NCBI GenBank assembly: GCA_025355505.1
Contig: JANXZM010000096.1
Coordinates: 99,364-163,363 of the forward strand
Length of the DNA stretch: 64,000 bases
Direction of reading: 5' to 3'
Source of the DNA: Acidobacteriaceae bacterium
GTDB taxonomy: Bacteria; Acidobacteriota; Terriglobia; Terriglobales; Acidobacteriaceae
A model generated the notes under the pieces. That model was not told the origin of the DNA. It saw only the letters and a program-made list of their open reading frames with translations, and did not search any database. A program made the translations under genes and the position numbers. Shown piece by piece: positions 35,243 to 47,809 of the stretch (position 1 is the first letter of the stretch; each line of letters begins with the position of its first letter).

Positions 35243-35412
35243 AAATTCTCCGCTGATAGATTTTGCCCCTAAACGCGAGCCCCGTCATGCTCTATCTTCC
35301 CCTGAGAACCACTCTGGGCAATGTCGCAAGCGTCCACGTGCGCAAACATTCAGTCAATACTTCCCTACGGCGTTGGTGGGAACCTGCCCAGCCCCGGCAG
35401 GGGCGACCAAGC

Positions 35413-35538
35413 TTAGCAGCCTGTGGTGAAAGTAAGATTCGTATCAGAGCACCGCTTCAGCGGTGCCGCAAGTGCTTTGTTTTGAGTGCGCCTTTAGGCG
35501 CTGGATTTTGAAATTTGAGTTCTACCACGGGCTGTTAG
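35413..35538 (-). repeat. 126-bp repeat with REP-like hairpins, copy 1
   Basis: This stretch is identical to 47327-47452 apart from two positions. Read on the minus strand it has CGCCTAAAGGCG and GCACTTGCGGCACCGCTGAAGCGGTGCTCTGATACGAATC. It lies in the 443-bp gap between two minus-strand genes, which holds no other supported feature. Confidence 0.75.
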
Positions 35539-35685
35539 CCCAGCGCTTCAGAGTGTGGGTAAAAACTTGTTTTTGGGTAATCCGTGAAACGAAACGCTCG
35601 AAAATCAAGTCCCGGAGGGACGACCCAAGCCTTGGCTGCGGAGGGAGACTAAATCCGCAGCGGTGTTGCGCCAACCCAGCCGCCG

Positions 35686-36126
35686 TCACGACCCCGTGAT
35701 CTTCGCCCGTATCTCTTCCGGCAGCCGCTCGCGGATCTCCGCCGGCAACCGGTCATGCACGTGTCGCGCCCCAAGCTTCGCCGCATCCACCATCACCATG
35801 GGCGCGGGAGTAGCCACGGCCACAACCAGCCAGATCAGCGCCGACAGCGCAAATCCCGCCAGCGCCCCCACCTCGAGCCAGAAAGCGTGGCGCGGCCCGA
35901 AATATCGGATCACCGCAAACGCCAGCAGAAACACCGCAGCCGATACCGACGCCAGCACAATCAGCGAAATATCGATGATGCGGTGCAGTTTCTGACGGCT
36001 GCGGCAGTGCTCGCAGCCGGCGAAATGCAGCTCGTAGTCCCCACGCATCTCCGGAGCCAGGCCGGAAATATCGTACCGCCATCCCGCAAGGATTTTCCCT
36101 ACGATCGGTTCTACACACTCGCTCAT
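35686..36126 (-). CDS. Membrane protein with N-terminal zinc-finger (anti-sigma-like)
   Basis: This is a 146-aa protein. The early motif HFAGCEHC fits HxxxCxxC of anti-sigma zinc fingers. Two transmembrane helices follow (IIDISLIVLASVSAAVFLLAF and LEVGALAGFALSALIWLVVAV). The acidic C-terminus (RLPAEIRERLPEEIRAKI) is amphipathic. No sigma factor gene is adjacent. It follows the MBL-fold gene by six bases, so the two are probably co-transcribed. Function is unassigned. Confidence 0.68.
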   Translation of the reverse strand: MSECVEPIVGKILAGWRYDISGLAPEMRGDYELHFAGCEHCRSRQKLHRIIDISLIVLASVSAAVFLLAFAVIRYFGPRHAFWLEVGALAGFALSALIWLVVAVATPAPMVMVDAAKLGARHVHDRLPAEIRERLPEEIRAKITGS

Positions 36127-36132
36127 AAAAGG

Positions 36133-36936
36133 CTACAGCCGGATGGGTTCCAGAGCTTCCGTCTGGGTTGCCAGCAGCACACGGTTGTGCCACAGCCCCT
36201 TACGGCCGCCGAGCGCCTGTTCTGCCGCCGCTCGCGCGATTTCGGGATGATTGTTCTGTTCAGACAAATGGGCCAAAATTAAGTATTCGGCTCCCCCATC
36301 ATAGTCGCTGGAAAAGAATTCCGCGAGCGCGTCATTCGACAGATGCCCCACCCGGCTCATCACCCTCTGCTTCACCGACCAAGGATACGGCCCCGAGCGC
36401 AGCATCTCCACATCGTGATTCGATTCCATCACCAGCACGCTGCACCCTCGCAGATGGTCGCGCACGCTCGCCGGCATGTAGCCCAGGTCGGTGGCAAAAC
36501 CAATCTTGACGCCCTCCGCGCGAAACGTGAAGCCGACCGGATCGGCGGCGTCGTGCGGAATCGTAAACGGCATCACCTCAATATCGCCCACGCGAAAACC
36601 GCGCCCCACCGAGAAATATTCCGATTTAGGCAGCTCAGGAATCGCGCCCTTTTCGTCGCGCACCGCCCGGCTCCAGGCATGATGCGTCGGCGCCGTCAAA
36701 AAGACCGGCACGTTCAACTTTGTCGCCAGACGCTGCAACCCCGCAACATGGTCGGAGTGCTCGTGAGTAATCACGATCGCGGAAATTTCCTCGGTGCGTT
36801 CACCAAGCCCGCGCAGCCGCTTGAAAGTTTCGCGTCCCGACAGCCCCGCATCCACCAAAATCCGCGTTGAACTCGTCGCCACCAGCGCACAGTTCCCACG
36901 ACTGCCGCTAGCCAGCACCGACACCGACACTCCCAT
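36133..36936 (-). CDS. MBL-fold metallohydrolase (YycJ/WalJ-like)
   Basis: The 267-aa metallo-beta-lactamase-fold protein has the di-metal signature HEHSDH (about residues 58-63) after SAIVITH, an early LASGSRGNCALVAT and a later Asp/His pair (FATDLGYMP, then MESNHDVEML and GHLSND). These features and length match the YycJ-type hydrolases, some of which are DNA exonucleases tied to cell-wall control. Substrate is not deducible. It is upstream of the zinc-finger membrane protein with a six-base gap. Confidence 0.85.
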   Translation of the reverse strand: MGVSVSVLASGSRGNCALVATSSTRILVDAGLSGRETFKRLRGLGERTEEISAIVITHEHSDHVAGLQRLATKLNVPVFLTAPTHHAWSRAVRDEKGAIPELPKSEYFSVGRGFRVGDIEVMPFTIPHDAADPVGFTFRAEGVKIGFATDLGYMPASVRDHLRGCSVLVMESNHDVEMLRSGPYPWSVKQRVMSRVGHLSNDALAEFFSSDYDGGAEYLILAHLSEQNNHPEIARAAAEQALGGRKGLWHNRVLLATQTEALEPIRL

Positions 36937-37134
36937 AGCCGTAGCTTACCCCTACCGCCTGTGGAAACGGGAACAGTTTTTCAGGGGTCGGTACCTTTGG
37001 CGGATATGCCCAGTGCGCAAAAAAGCGCAACCCACAGGGGGCCACAGAGAAGGACCAAAAAAGGTTTCCCCCTGTGTTCCTCTGTGGTTAAGAATTTCAG
37101 GTCGTATGCGAAAAAGGTCTCGCCGCCAATCCGC

Positions 37135-37512
37135 TCACTTCTTCCCAAACAGGTTGTCCACCACGCCCCGCCCCATTGCTCCACCGTACGCGCCCGCAAT
37201 TCCAGGCAGGAACGCCAGAAACGATTCGTAGATCTGCGCCCGCTCCGGCTTCTGCGTAAGATAGAAATACGCCAGCCACTCCACCGTGGGCACAAACGCT
37301 CCGACCAGCAGCACCCAGCGCCACGGCCTGCGCGGGCTCAGAAATCCCAGCAGCATGTTCGCCGCCAGCACCACCATCGCCGTCAGCAGTAAATCGCCGA
37401 CTTTGATATCCAGCCACCCCGTCAGCGCTCCCGACATCGCCGCCAGCAAATAATAAAAGCCGTCGCCGCCAGATTTTCCCTTGGGAAGAATTCCGCTCCA
37501 CGCTGTCGTCAT
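37135..37512 (-). CDS. Small membrane protein of unknown function
   Basis: The 125-residue protein has three to four hydrophobic segments (YYLLAAMSGALTGWL, LLLTAMVVLAANMLLGFL, WVLLVGAFVPTVEWLAYFYL). It ends in a Gly-rich turn and KK. The ATG at 37512 (MTTAWSGILPKG) fits better than the ORF-track start, which lies within the next gene's tail. It follows the 3-hydroxyacyl-CoA dehydrogenase by 25 bp on the same strand. Confidence 0.6.
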   Translation of the reverse strand: MTTAWSGILPKGKSGGDGFYYLLAAMSGALTGWLDIKVGDLLLTAMVVLAANMLLGFLSPRRPWRWVLLVGAFVPTVEWLAYFYLTQKPERAQIYESFLAFLPGIAGAYGGAMGRGVVDNLFGKK

Positions 37513-37537
37513 ATCTCTATCTTGCGAATTTCCTGTC

Positions 37538-38395
37538 TTACGAGTACGTGTAAAACCCGCGCCCGCTCTTGCGTCCCAGCCAGCCCGCATCCACCATCTT
37601 AATCAGCAGCGGACAAGGCCGGTACTTTGGATCCCCCAGCCCATCCTGCAGCACTCGCATAATATCCAAACACACGTCGAGCCCGATAAAATCCGCCAGC
37701 GTCAGCGGCCCCATCGGATGCGCCATCCCCAGCTTGAACACTTCATCCACCGCCTCCGCCGTGGCCACGCCCTCCATCACAGCGAACATCGCCTCATTCA
37801 GCAGCGGCATCAGCACCCGGTTCGAAACAAATCCGGGAGCGTCATTCACCTCCACCGGCGTTTTCTCGAGTTTCACCGCCAGTTCGCGCACCGTCTCAAA
37901 CGTAGCCTGCGAAGTCGCAAGACCCCGAATCACTTCCACCAGTTTCATCACTGGCACAGGGTTGAAGAAGTGCATCCCGATTACTTTGTCCGCGCGGCCG
38001 GTCATCGCCCCAATCTTCGTGATCGAAATCGAAGAGGTATTCGAAGCCAGAATCACCTCCGGCTTCAGCTTCATCAAGCGATCCAGCTCGCGAAAAATCT
38101 CCGCCTTAATCTCAAACTTTTCCGTCGCCGCCTCAATCACCAGATCGCAATCCCCAAGCTTCGCGCGATCGACCACCGCCGTAATTCGCCCCAGCGTGGA
38201 CACCTTGTCCCCCGCCGTAATTTTGCTCTTGGCCACTTCCCGATCCAGGTTCTTCGCAATCGTCGCCAGCCCGCGATCCAGAAATCGCTGCTCCACATCG
38301 CACAGCACCACGCTGAACCCGCAGCGCGCAAACACGTGGGCAATCCCATTGCCCATCGTGCCCGCCCCCATCACTCCCACCCGCTGTATCGCCAT
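37538..38395 (-). CDS. hbd: 3-hydroxybutyryl-CoA dehydrogenase (second copy)
   Basis: The 285-aa NAD(P) enzyme starts [21 protein letters not shown], a canonical dinucleotide motif. [13 protein letters not shown] and [17 protein letters not shown] carry the catalytic Ser and His, and [18 protein letters not shown] closes the helical domain. I chose the ATG at 38395, where GAGGT lies five bases upstream. The ORF-track start adds 28 codons without a ribosome site. Length and motifs fit the family more closely than the paralogue at 937-1818. It would act in beta-oxidation or polyhydroxybutyrate/butanoate metabolism. Confidence 0.92.
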   Translation of the reverse strand: MAIQRVGVMGAGTMGNGIAHVFARCGFSVVLCDVEQRFLDRGLATIAKNLDREVAKSKITAGDKVSTLGRITAVVDRAKLGDCDLVIEAATEKFEIKAEIFRELDRLMKLKPEVILASNTSSISITKIGAMTGRADKVIGMHFFNPVPVMKLVEVIRGLATSQATFETVRELAVKLEKTPVEVNDAPGFVSNRVLMPLLNEAMFAVMEGVATAEAVDEVFKLGMAHPMGPLTLADFIGLDVCLDIMRVLQDGLGDPKYRPCPLLIKMVDAGWLGRKSGRGFYTYS

Positions 38396-38515
38396 GATTA
38401 CCTCGCTTGATGAAGAAAAAAAGTGCCTTTTCACTGTGAGCCGGGCGTTAGCCAAATCGGGAGTTGGTCCGTTAAACACCCCGACATCGAACTAGGCAGG
38501 ATTCCCGACTAACGT

Positions 38516-38914
38516 TTGGGTTTGCCCGTTGACGTTTCCGTACTAGACACCCTTGCCTTCGCAGAGATTATTAGCGCCGACCAGATCGTCGAAGAAGGTA
38601 TGCGGGCACGGATCGAAAAGGCAATAGACACCCGCACAGCTGCTGTTGCTACCGCACTCGAAGCCTTGCAACCTCTCGGCATAACGGAATGTCAATTGCA
38701 ATGCGTGGTCAATGCTCACGTCAAAAATGCGGCCGAACGCCTTCGCAAACCCCTTAGAGTTGCTGAGTACTCCACTGTTACAAACTTGTATCTTGCTGAC
38801 AATGAGCCGCCTGTTAGCGCCAGATCAATCGCCCGTTTGCCAGGGCGGATTTCTAAATCGCCCAATTCTCCGGGGAGATTTTGTGGACACCCACAAATCC
38901 ACTCGTGTTTGTAA
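38516..38914 (+). CDS. Doubtful hypothetical ORF
   Basis: This is a 132-codon frame opening with TTG in the 700-bp gap between two minus-strand genes. The first 80 residues (VEEGMRARIEKAIDTRTAAVATAL) look moderately protein-like, but no family is seen and the last 50 residues read through repeat-like DNA. No ribosome site precedes it. It could be a decayed gene. The rest of this gap holds REP-like palindromes at about 38968-39056 (GGCGGCTAAAGCCGC). Confidence 0.2.
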   Translation: MGLPVDVSVLDTLAFAEIISADQIVEEGMRARIEKAIDTRTAAVATALEALQPLGITECQLQCVVNAHVKNAAERLRKPLRVAEYSTVTNLYLADNEPPVSARSIARLPGRISKSPNSPGRFCGHPQIHSCL

Positions 38915-39095
38915 CACTGTCGTATTCGGGATTATCTGATTCAGTCAGGTTGGCAAGACTGGATGCTCGGAAGGGGCGACCCTCGGCGGCTAAAGCCGCT
39001 TGTGTGGCGGGTTCTAACGGCATGTCTAAAGCTAAAGCCATGCCCCCTTCAAAACTGTCCGGAAACCAACTGGATCAGAGTTTCCTTAGAGCCGG

Positions 39096-39500
39096 CTACT
39101 TATCTTTCGCCACATTCAACCGCGTTTCCGCGCGCTGCAACGCGTCTTCTGCCCGCCTGTAGTCCACCTGAGGATCGTTGCTCTTCAGCCGCTGTTCGGC
39201 CCGGTCTTTGGCTTTTTGCGCGCGCTCTACATCAATTTCCTGCGGACGCTCCGCCGCCTCCGCCAAGATCGTTACCTTGTCCGGCAGCACTTCCATAAAT
39301 CCCCAAGCCACTGCCAGCGTATGCGTCGCATCATTCGCCTTGTAAGTAATCACACCGACGGCAAGCTCGGTAATCAGCGGGGCGTGCCCGGGAAGAATCC
39401 CCAGATACCCGTTCAACCCCGGGATCTGCGCTTCCTCCGCCGCCGCCTTCACCAGAAGCCTGGAGGGAGTGACGATTTCGAGTTGGAAAGTATTATCCAC
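39096..39500 (-). CDS. atpC: ATP synthase F1 subunit epsilon
   Basis: The 134-aa epsilon subunit couples the rotor to the catalytic head and can inhibit ATP hydrolysis. The N-terminal beta-sandwich shows LEIVTPSRLL and the typical GYLGILPGHAPLIT. The C-terminal two-helix hairpin (RAQKAKDRAEQRLKS, DYRRAEDALQRAETRL) is present. It is the last gene of the minus-strand ATP synthase operon, 111 bp after atpD. Confidence 0.95.
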   Translation of the reverse strand: MDNTFQLEIVTPSRLLVKAAAEEAQIPGLNGYLGILPGHAPLITELAVGVITYKANDATHTLAVAWGFMEVLPDKVTILAEAAERPQEIDVERAQKAKDRAEQRLKSNDPQVDYRRAEDALQRAETRLNVAKDK

Positions 39501-39611
39501 GGTTGTCTATTCTCGGTTCTCCGTAGGCCCAGCGTTCAGCGGCTCGCACTCACCTCGCAAGGGGCCTGCGGATTCAAGCTAAAAGCGAAAGGCTAAGTGC
39601 TAATGGCTGCC

Positions 39612-42322
<2,711 letters not shown>

Positions 42323-42388
42323 AAGTCACTTGCCAGTACCCAGTTGCCAGTCTCGCGTCCCTGGGTACTGGACACCGGTTGCTGGGCG

Positions 42389-43936
<1,548 letters not shown>

Positions 43937-43967
43937 TTAGCTCTTCCGTGCTGCTGCTGCGTTTTTT

Positions 43968-44039
43968 TAGCCCCTAAAAGGGCGCTCTAATTCTCAGAAC
44001 TTGCGGCATCGCTAAAGCGATGCCCTGATACGAATCTCT
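43968..44039. repeat. Bipartite REP-like hairpins between atpA and atpH
   Basis: AGCCCCTAAAAGGGCG is followed by AACTTGCGGCATCGCTAAAGCGATGCCCTGATACGAATC. It shares layout with 30551-30667 and the two 126-bp repeats. The stem GCATCGCT/AGCGATGC here is GCACCGCT/AGCGGTGC at 35413-35538, a paired T:A to C:G change. It lies inside a larger inverted repeat (GCTCTTAGCTTTTAGC near 43926, TAAAGGCTAAGAGC near 44088). Confidence 0.65.
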
Positions 44040-44104
44040 ATATATTCCGCGGCCTGCCATTCCTTTTGGGTTCAAGCCAAAAGTTAAAGGCTAAGAGCCG
44101 CTGG

Positions 44105-44650
44105 CTAGCTTTCCACCAACTGCTCCCGAATTTTCTCCAACTGGCCTTTTACTGAACCGTCGTAAATCGTGCTGCCTACTTGTACTACCGCTCCACCTAA
44201 TAATGAGGCGTCTTGTTCGTATCTTGCCCGGATTTTTTTGCCGGTTAATTTTGCAATCTCAGCTTCCAACATCGCCTTTTCCGGGTCGCTTAGTTGGCGC
44301 GCGGTGCTTACTTGCGCTTCGGCGAAGCCCTGCCGGTTGTTCAATTCCTGTTTCAGATGTTTCAGAATTTCGCTGAACAGCGGCAGCCTGCGATGATCGG
44401 TGAGCACCGCAATAAAATTTCGCACTTGCCTGGTCGTGCCCATGCGCTTGGTGATGGCATCGAGCACGGCGCGTTTCCGGTCGCCGGGTATGGAGGGGTT
44501 CTCCAGCACGCGGCGCAACGGATCGCTTTCCTTGAGCAGGGCCTCGATGCCGCGCAATTCCTGCAGGGCGCGCGCGGAATCCAGCTGGTTTTTCGTCGCC
44601 ATTACTACATCGGCGAAGGCGCGAGCGTAGGTACCGACGACGGAAGCCAT
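44105..44650 (-). CDS. atpH: ATP synthase subunit delta
   Basis: The 181-aa delta subunit is the stator link between F1 and the b subunits. The N-terminal helical bundle (VVGTYARAFADVVMATKNQ, LRGIEALLKESDPLRRVLENP) and the C-terminal segment ARYEQDASLLGGAVVQVGSTIYDGSVKGQL match the family. Its ATG is two bases after the atpF stop. Confidence 0.94.
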   Translation of the reverse strand: MASVVGTYARAFADVVMATKNQLDSARALQELRGIEALLKESDPLRRVLENPSIPGDRKRAVLDAITKRMGTTRQVRNFIAVLTDHRRLPLFSEILKHLKQELNNRQGFAEAQVSTARQLSDPEKAMLEAEIAKLTGKKIRARYEQDASLLGGAVVQVGSTIYDGSVKGQLEKIREQLVES

Positions 44651-44652
44651 GG

Positions 44653-45540
44653 CTACTTGCGCTCCTTCCCGCCGTCGTTTTGCGACGCGAGCTTGGAGGC
44701 AAAGGTACGGACCAGAACCTGGTCGGTATTGGAATCGACGTTAATCTGTTGGCGAGCCAGGGCGATGGCGAGACTGGCGGTATGTGTGCTCAATTCGCGG
44801 CGGACCTGCTTGGCGGCGCTGGCGATTTCCTGCTCGGCCGCCAGCACCACTTTACGAATATCTTCTTCGGCGGCTTTCTGTATCCGCCCTTCCTCGGCGT
44901 CGGCTTCCTTTTCGGCGGTGGCCTGCATCCGTCCGATTTCTACGTCTAACTGGCGGAGACGATTCTCGATGTCGGCTAAGCGGCGATTGGCATCCTGGCT
45001 GGCGGCGCGCGCTTCTTCCAATGCTCGCTGGATGGATGCGCTGCGGTTGCGCAGCATGCCAGGCACAAACTTGCGCACCACCCAAAACACAATGACCACA
45101 ATAATCGCGAAGTTCAGGCCGAGCGCCAGCAGATGCGCGTGGTGCACGCTCAGACCCGTTTTACGCGCCAGCCATTGGACCGACGAGGCGTGCTTGAGTT
45201 CTGCGTGCTCTTCTTCGTCTGCTCCGGTGGATTCGCGGGTCTCTTCGGCGAGTTGTCCGCCGATCGTCTTTTGCTCGGGGGCGGACTGGCTGGCTTTTTT
45301 TGCGGGCTCGGCGGAAATTTGCGCCGGAGGCTGGGCCGCGGGTTGTTCCTGCGCATAGCCGAAAGTTCGTGCGGGAACTAACGACACAAATGCGAGAAGG
45401 ACTAGCGCCAGCAGCGCACCGGCGATAGCGGGCGACGTTCGGCCCGCAGCGGCTAAAGCCGGATTTTGTTCCATCGAGTCACGGCTCGGCTGATGCCGCG
45501 CCCCTTCTAAACAAAGCAATTTCAGTGGCCACCGATTCAT
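44653..45540 (-). CDS. atpF: ATP synthase Fo subunit b with long N-terminal extension
   Basis: The 295-aa b-type stator subunit is much longer than the usual 150-170 aa. The canonical part is the transmembrane helix LLALGLNFAIIVVIVFWVVRKF (about 137-158) and the long charged helix after it. In front lies a signal-peptide-like segment (AIAGALLALVLLAFVSLVPA) and a Pro/Ala/Glu linker. The ATG at 45540 overlaps the upstream stop (ATGA). An ATG at 45474 is an alternative. Codons about 12-33 derive from a REP-like palindrome (GCAGCGGCTAAAGCCGGA, ACGGCTCGGCTGATGCCG). Confidence 0.88.
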   Translation of the reverse strand: MNRWPLKLLCLEGARHQPSRDSMEQNPALAAAGRTSPAIAGALLALVLLAFVSLVPARTFGYAQEQPAAQPPAQISAEPAKKASQSAPEQKTIGGQLAEETRESTGADEEEHAELKHASSVQWLARKTGLSVHHAHLLALGLNFAIIVVIVFWVVRKFVPGMLRNRSASIQRALEEARAASQDANRRLADIENRLRQLDVEIGRMQATAEKEADAEEGRIQKAAEEDIRKVVLAAEQEIASAAKQVRRELSTHTASLAIALARQQINVDSNTDQVLVRTFASKLASQNDGGKERK

Positions 45541-46007
45541 TGGCCACCGACCTGGGTGGGGGATGCCATGGGGCGAAGCACGGTGCGCACGATATCGGTG
45601 GCGAGTCTGGCCGCATCCGATTGCAGCTTCGACATGGCTTGCTGCTTATCTTCTTCCATGCCGGCGCGCGCGTATTTGACCTGTTCCTGGGCTCGGGTGC
45701 GGGCTAGATTCACAGCCTGACTGCGGGACTGGGCGGCCTGCTGGCGGCGGCCTTCCTGGTTCTTGAAAATTTTCTGGCGTGCTTCCCGGAGGCGCTGCTC
45801 GTAGTCGGCGGTGCGGGCCTCGGCGGCGGCGATGTCGGCACGCGCTTTTTCCATGGCACCCTGGGTGCGGCTGCGACGCTCGGCAAGCACGGCGGTGAGC
45901 GGGCGATGGACGAGGAACGTGTAGAGGGTGTAAAGCGTTGCCAGAAGGATTACGGTGGGCACGGCTCCGAGCAGTAATTCGCCTAGTTGTCGGAGTGTCC
46001 GGTCCAT
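45537..46007 (-). CDS. atpF: ATP synthase Fo subunit b' (first b-type subunit)
   Basis: The 156-aa b-type subunit has one N-terminal membrane helix (LLLGAVPTVILLATLYTLYTFLV) and a long Ala/Arg/Glu/Gln helix (AMEKARADIAAAEARTADYEQRLREARQ) that dimerises to form the outer stalk. Together with the next gene it makes a b/b' pair. It is the first gene of the operon, with a putative promoter 100-130 bp upstream. No a or c subunit precedes it. Confidence 0.9.
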   Translation of the reverse strand: MDRTLRQLGELLLGAVPTVILLATLYTLYTFLVHRPLTAVLAERRSRTQGAMEKARADIAAAEARTADYEQRLREARQKIFKNQEGRRQQAAQSRSQAVNLARTRAQEQVKYARAGMEEDKQQAMSKLQSDAARLATDIVRTVLRPMASPTQVGGQ

Positions 46008-46112
46008 TTTGTGATGATCGAACTGACGATCAAATCCTTGATGATGCTGATCTTACCGGCTAAATATGCCGGCTGATTCCGCTGGAAGAAACACAACTCT
46101 AAGACCAATAAA

Positions 46113-46140
46113 ACTATCATTGTAACTTGGCGAGTGTCAA
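46113..46140 (-). promoter_or_regulatory. Putative sigma-70 promoter of the ATP synthase operon
   Basis: On the minus strand TTGACA (46140-46135) is followed after 16 bases by GATAGT (46118-46113), a 4/6 match to TATAAT. The site lies about 105 bp before the b' start, in the right direction, and no other gene intervenes. The -35 box is a perfect match and the -10 is weak. Confidence 0.45.
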
Positions 46141-46217
46141 TGATTGGAGCTGGTTTTGGCGGGAAATTTCTCAAATTGAAACAGGTTAAATTTTTTAGAA
46201 AACACGGAAGTTGATCC

Positions 46218-46245
46218 TTGACAATCGAGGCGATGGGCCTACGAT
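46218..46245 (+). promoter_or_regulatory. Putative promoter ahead of a candidate small RNA
   Basis: TTGACA (46218-46223) is followed after 16 bases by TACGAT (46240-46245), with TATAGC just beyond. It points away from the ATP synthase operon, toward two hairpins and no coding region. The perfect -35 box makes it worth noting. The -10 is a 4/6 match. Confidence 0.4.
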
Positions 46246-46249
46246 ATAG

Positions 46250-46332
46250 CTATTACCTCCGATCCTAGTCCGGATCGAATGGGCCAATAGCCAAGGAAGA
46301 GTCACCGCTTCTTGGCTGGCGGCCCATTTTAA
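46250..46332 (+). ncRNA. Candidate small structured RNA
   Basis: After the putative promoter come GATCC-TAGTCC-GGATC (46261-46276) and a longer hairpin. The longer hairpin is TGGGCC (46280-46285) with GGCCCA (46321-46326), an inner AGCCAAGGAAG / CTTCTTGGCT stem with one bulge, and an eight-base loop. ATTTTAAATT follows, giving a terminator-like end. No open frame on the plus strand overlaps it sensibly. It matches no RNA family that I can name. Confidence 0.4.
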
Positions 46333-46542
46333 ATTCAGCGCTTCCCGCCGCGCAAGAATCAAAAGCGTGAACCACTAAGGGCACTTAAGGTACACCAAGG
46401 AAAAGACGCGGCAGAAAACATGACTGCAAATTGACACTGGGTTGACAACTGCTGGTGCTGGGACGGGAAGAATGGTGGCTGTTTCAGGCTGGAAGTGTCT
46501 GGCGGGGTGCGGCTCTCTCCCACCCTCGCCAGACCTTTTTTG

Positions 46543-46935
46543 TTACGCGGTCTCGCGTACGGCGACGGGCTGAAGCAGGACTGCGATGCGTTCGAGGATT
46601 CGCTGCATGCTCATGTTGGAGTCGACGGCGTCGTCGACTTCGTGATGGTGGGTGCCGGCGTGCATGACCAGAATCCTGGTTCCCTCGTGGGCCTTCTTGA
46701 CCATATAGGGCAGGTGATGGCGATCGTCCTTGGACAAGGTCGCGCCAAGAATGACGAGATCAAAAGCATCGCGGCGCAGGGCTTCCTGAACGCCCTGGCG
46801 GTTAAGGGCTGTGGTGACGTGATGACCGGCTTTGGTCATTTCGGCGGCTTGGGCGGAGAGTGTGTGTTGGTCCGACTCGCCGTAAAGAACCTTGGTGGTA
46901 GATTTCTCAGCGGATTTCTGCGCGGTTGCGGGCAC
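46543..46935 (-). CDS. Degenerate receiver-domain (CheY-like) protein
   Basis: This is a 130-aa single-domain protein. The strand-helix order KVLYGESDQHTLSAQAAEMTKAGHHVTTALN, then FDLVILGATLSKDD, then THILV-like TRILVMHAGTHHH follows the CheY receiver fold. The phospho-acceptor Asp expected after FDLVIL is replaced (LGATLS), so phosphorylation seems unlikely. It may work as a phosphorylation-independent pseudo-receiver. The start is GTG at 46935, with AGGAGG four bases upstream. It stands alone. Confidence 0.68.
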   Translation of the reverse strand: MPATAQKSAEKSTTKVLYGESDQHTLSAQAAEMTKAGHHVTTALNRQGVQEALRRDAFDLVILGATLSKDDRHHLPYMVKKAHEGTRILVMHAGTHHHEVDDAVDSNMSMQRILERIAVLLQPVAVRETA

Positions 46936-47326
46936 GGGCCCTCCTGGAACTCAATGGGAGCTTAGCAATTGGCGAGGATACTTCCGAGATCACGGAAGAT
47001 CAGGGCCGTATGGGGCGACTACATCTGCCCATTGAGCTGCTCGCTGCTGGGGCTTGGGCTGGGTCGATGGGATGGAATGATCTTAGGGCGTCGTGGTGGG
47101 CCGAGTTGGCATCGTCGGAGCGGCCAGCCTTCAGAGTTGGGATGGACCCGAAGGCCGGGCCACCGGGCTGAGATTTTAATCTGCAAATTTTAATCTGCGG
47201 CTCACACCCCTGTTACGAGTGCGGAACATGCAAGCTGTACCTCTCAATGCAGGTCTCTTCGATGCGCGGAAGATCCACGGGGAGGGTGCCGTCATGTTTT
47301 CCAGAGTCTTCATAAATTCCTTGCGG

Positions 47327-47452
47327 TTAGCAGCCTGTGGTGAAAGTAAGATTCGTATCAGGGCACCGCTTCAGCGGTGCCGCAAGTGCTTTGTTTTGAG
47401 TGCGCCTTTAGGCGCTGGATTTTGAAATTTGAGTTCTACCACGGGCGGTTAG
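47327..47452 (-). repeat. 126-bp repeat with REP-like hairpins, copy 2
   Basis: This copy differs at two positions from 35413-35538. It lies directly before the IS256 remnant, in the stretch 46936-47514 where no gene can be supported (46969-47193 is an open frame without a recognisable product). Confidence 0.75.
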
Positions 47453-47514
47453 GGCAAGAAAATAGGATCTTGGACTTCTTCCGTCCGTTGACCGCCATTG
47501 TGCTCTGTACCGGG

Positions 47515-47752
47515 ATGGCGCTTGGATTCAGCTCCATCAGTTCGCGATGCAATCGTTCCAGCGCACGCTTGGCATCGGCGTATTCGGTCATGGCGTAGGC
47601 GTTCTGCAGTTTCTTTTTGACTGCCGACTTATGTTCTTCGGGCAAGGGGTCCACCACATTGCGCCGCTTGTGCACCTGGCAACGTTGGATAAAAGCAGCC
47701 TCGCCGGCATGACGCCGCAACGCCGCCAGCGCCTTGCCACCGTCGACCCCAT
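47515..47752 (-). pseudogene. IS256-family transposase fragment
   Basis: About 78 residues (GVDGGKALAALRRHAGEAAF, IQRCQVHKRRNVVDPLPEEH, RALERLHRELMELNPSA) match the central part of IS256/mutator transposases, which are normally about 400 aa. Both the N-terminal region with the first catalytic Asp and the C-terminal catalytic Glu region are missing. The fragment is fused to unrelated sequence on each side, and no terminal inverted repeats were identified. It lies 58 bp from the 3' end of tRNA-Ala. Confidence 0.75.
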
Positions 47753-47809
47753 AGGGTCGCGTGAGACGACTCACGACCTGAAAGGAAGGAGGTAAGTAAT
47801 AGAAAATTT

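Noticed and set aside
36343-36870. 175-codon plus-strand frame opposite the MBL-fold hydrolase
   Set aside because: Arg/His-rich antisense shadow of a gene with a clear HEHSDH metal motif.
46280-46326. Hairpin as a piece of SRP RNA, because of AGCCAAGG
   Set aside because: The conserved SRP apical loop GGAAG/GCAG arrangement is not present. I kept it only as an unassigned small RNA candidate.
46969-47193. 74-codon plus-strand frame after the receiver-like gene
   Set aside because: No ribosome site, biased Trp/Arg/Gly-rich composition and no family likeness. Probably non-coding.
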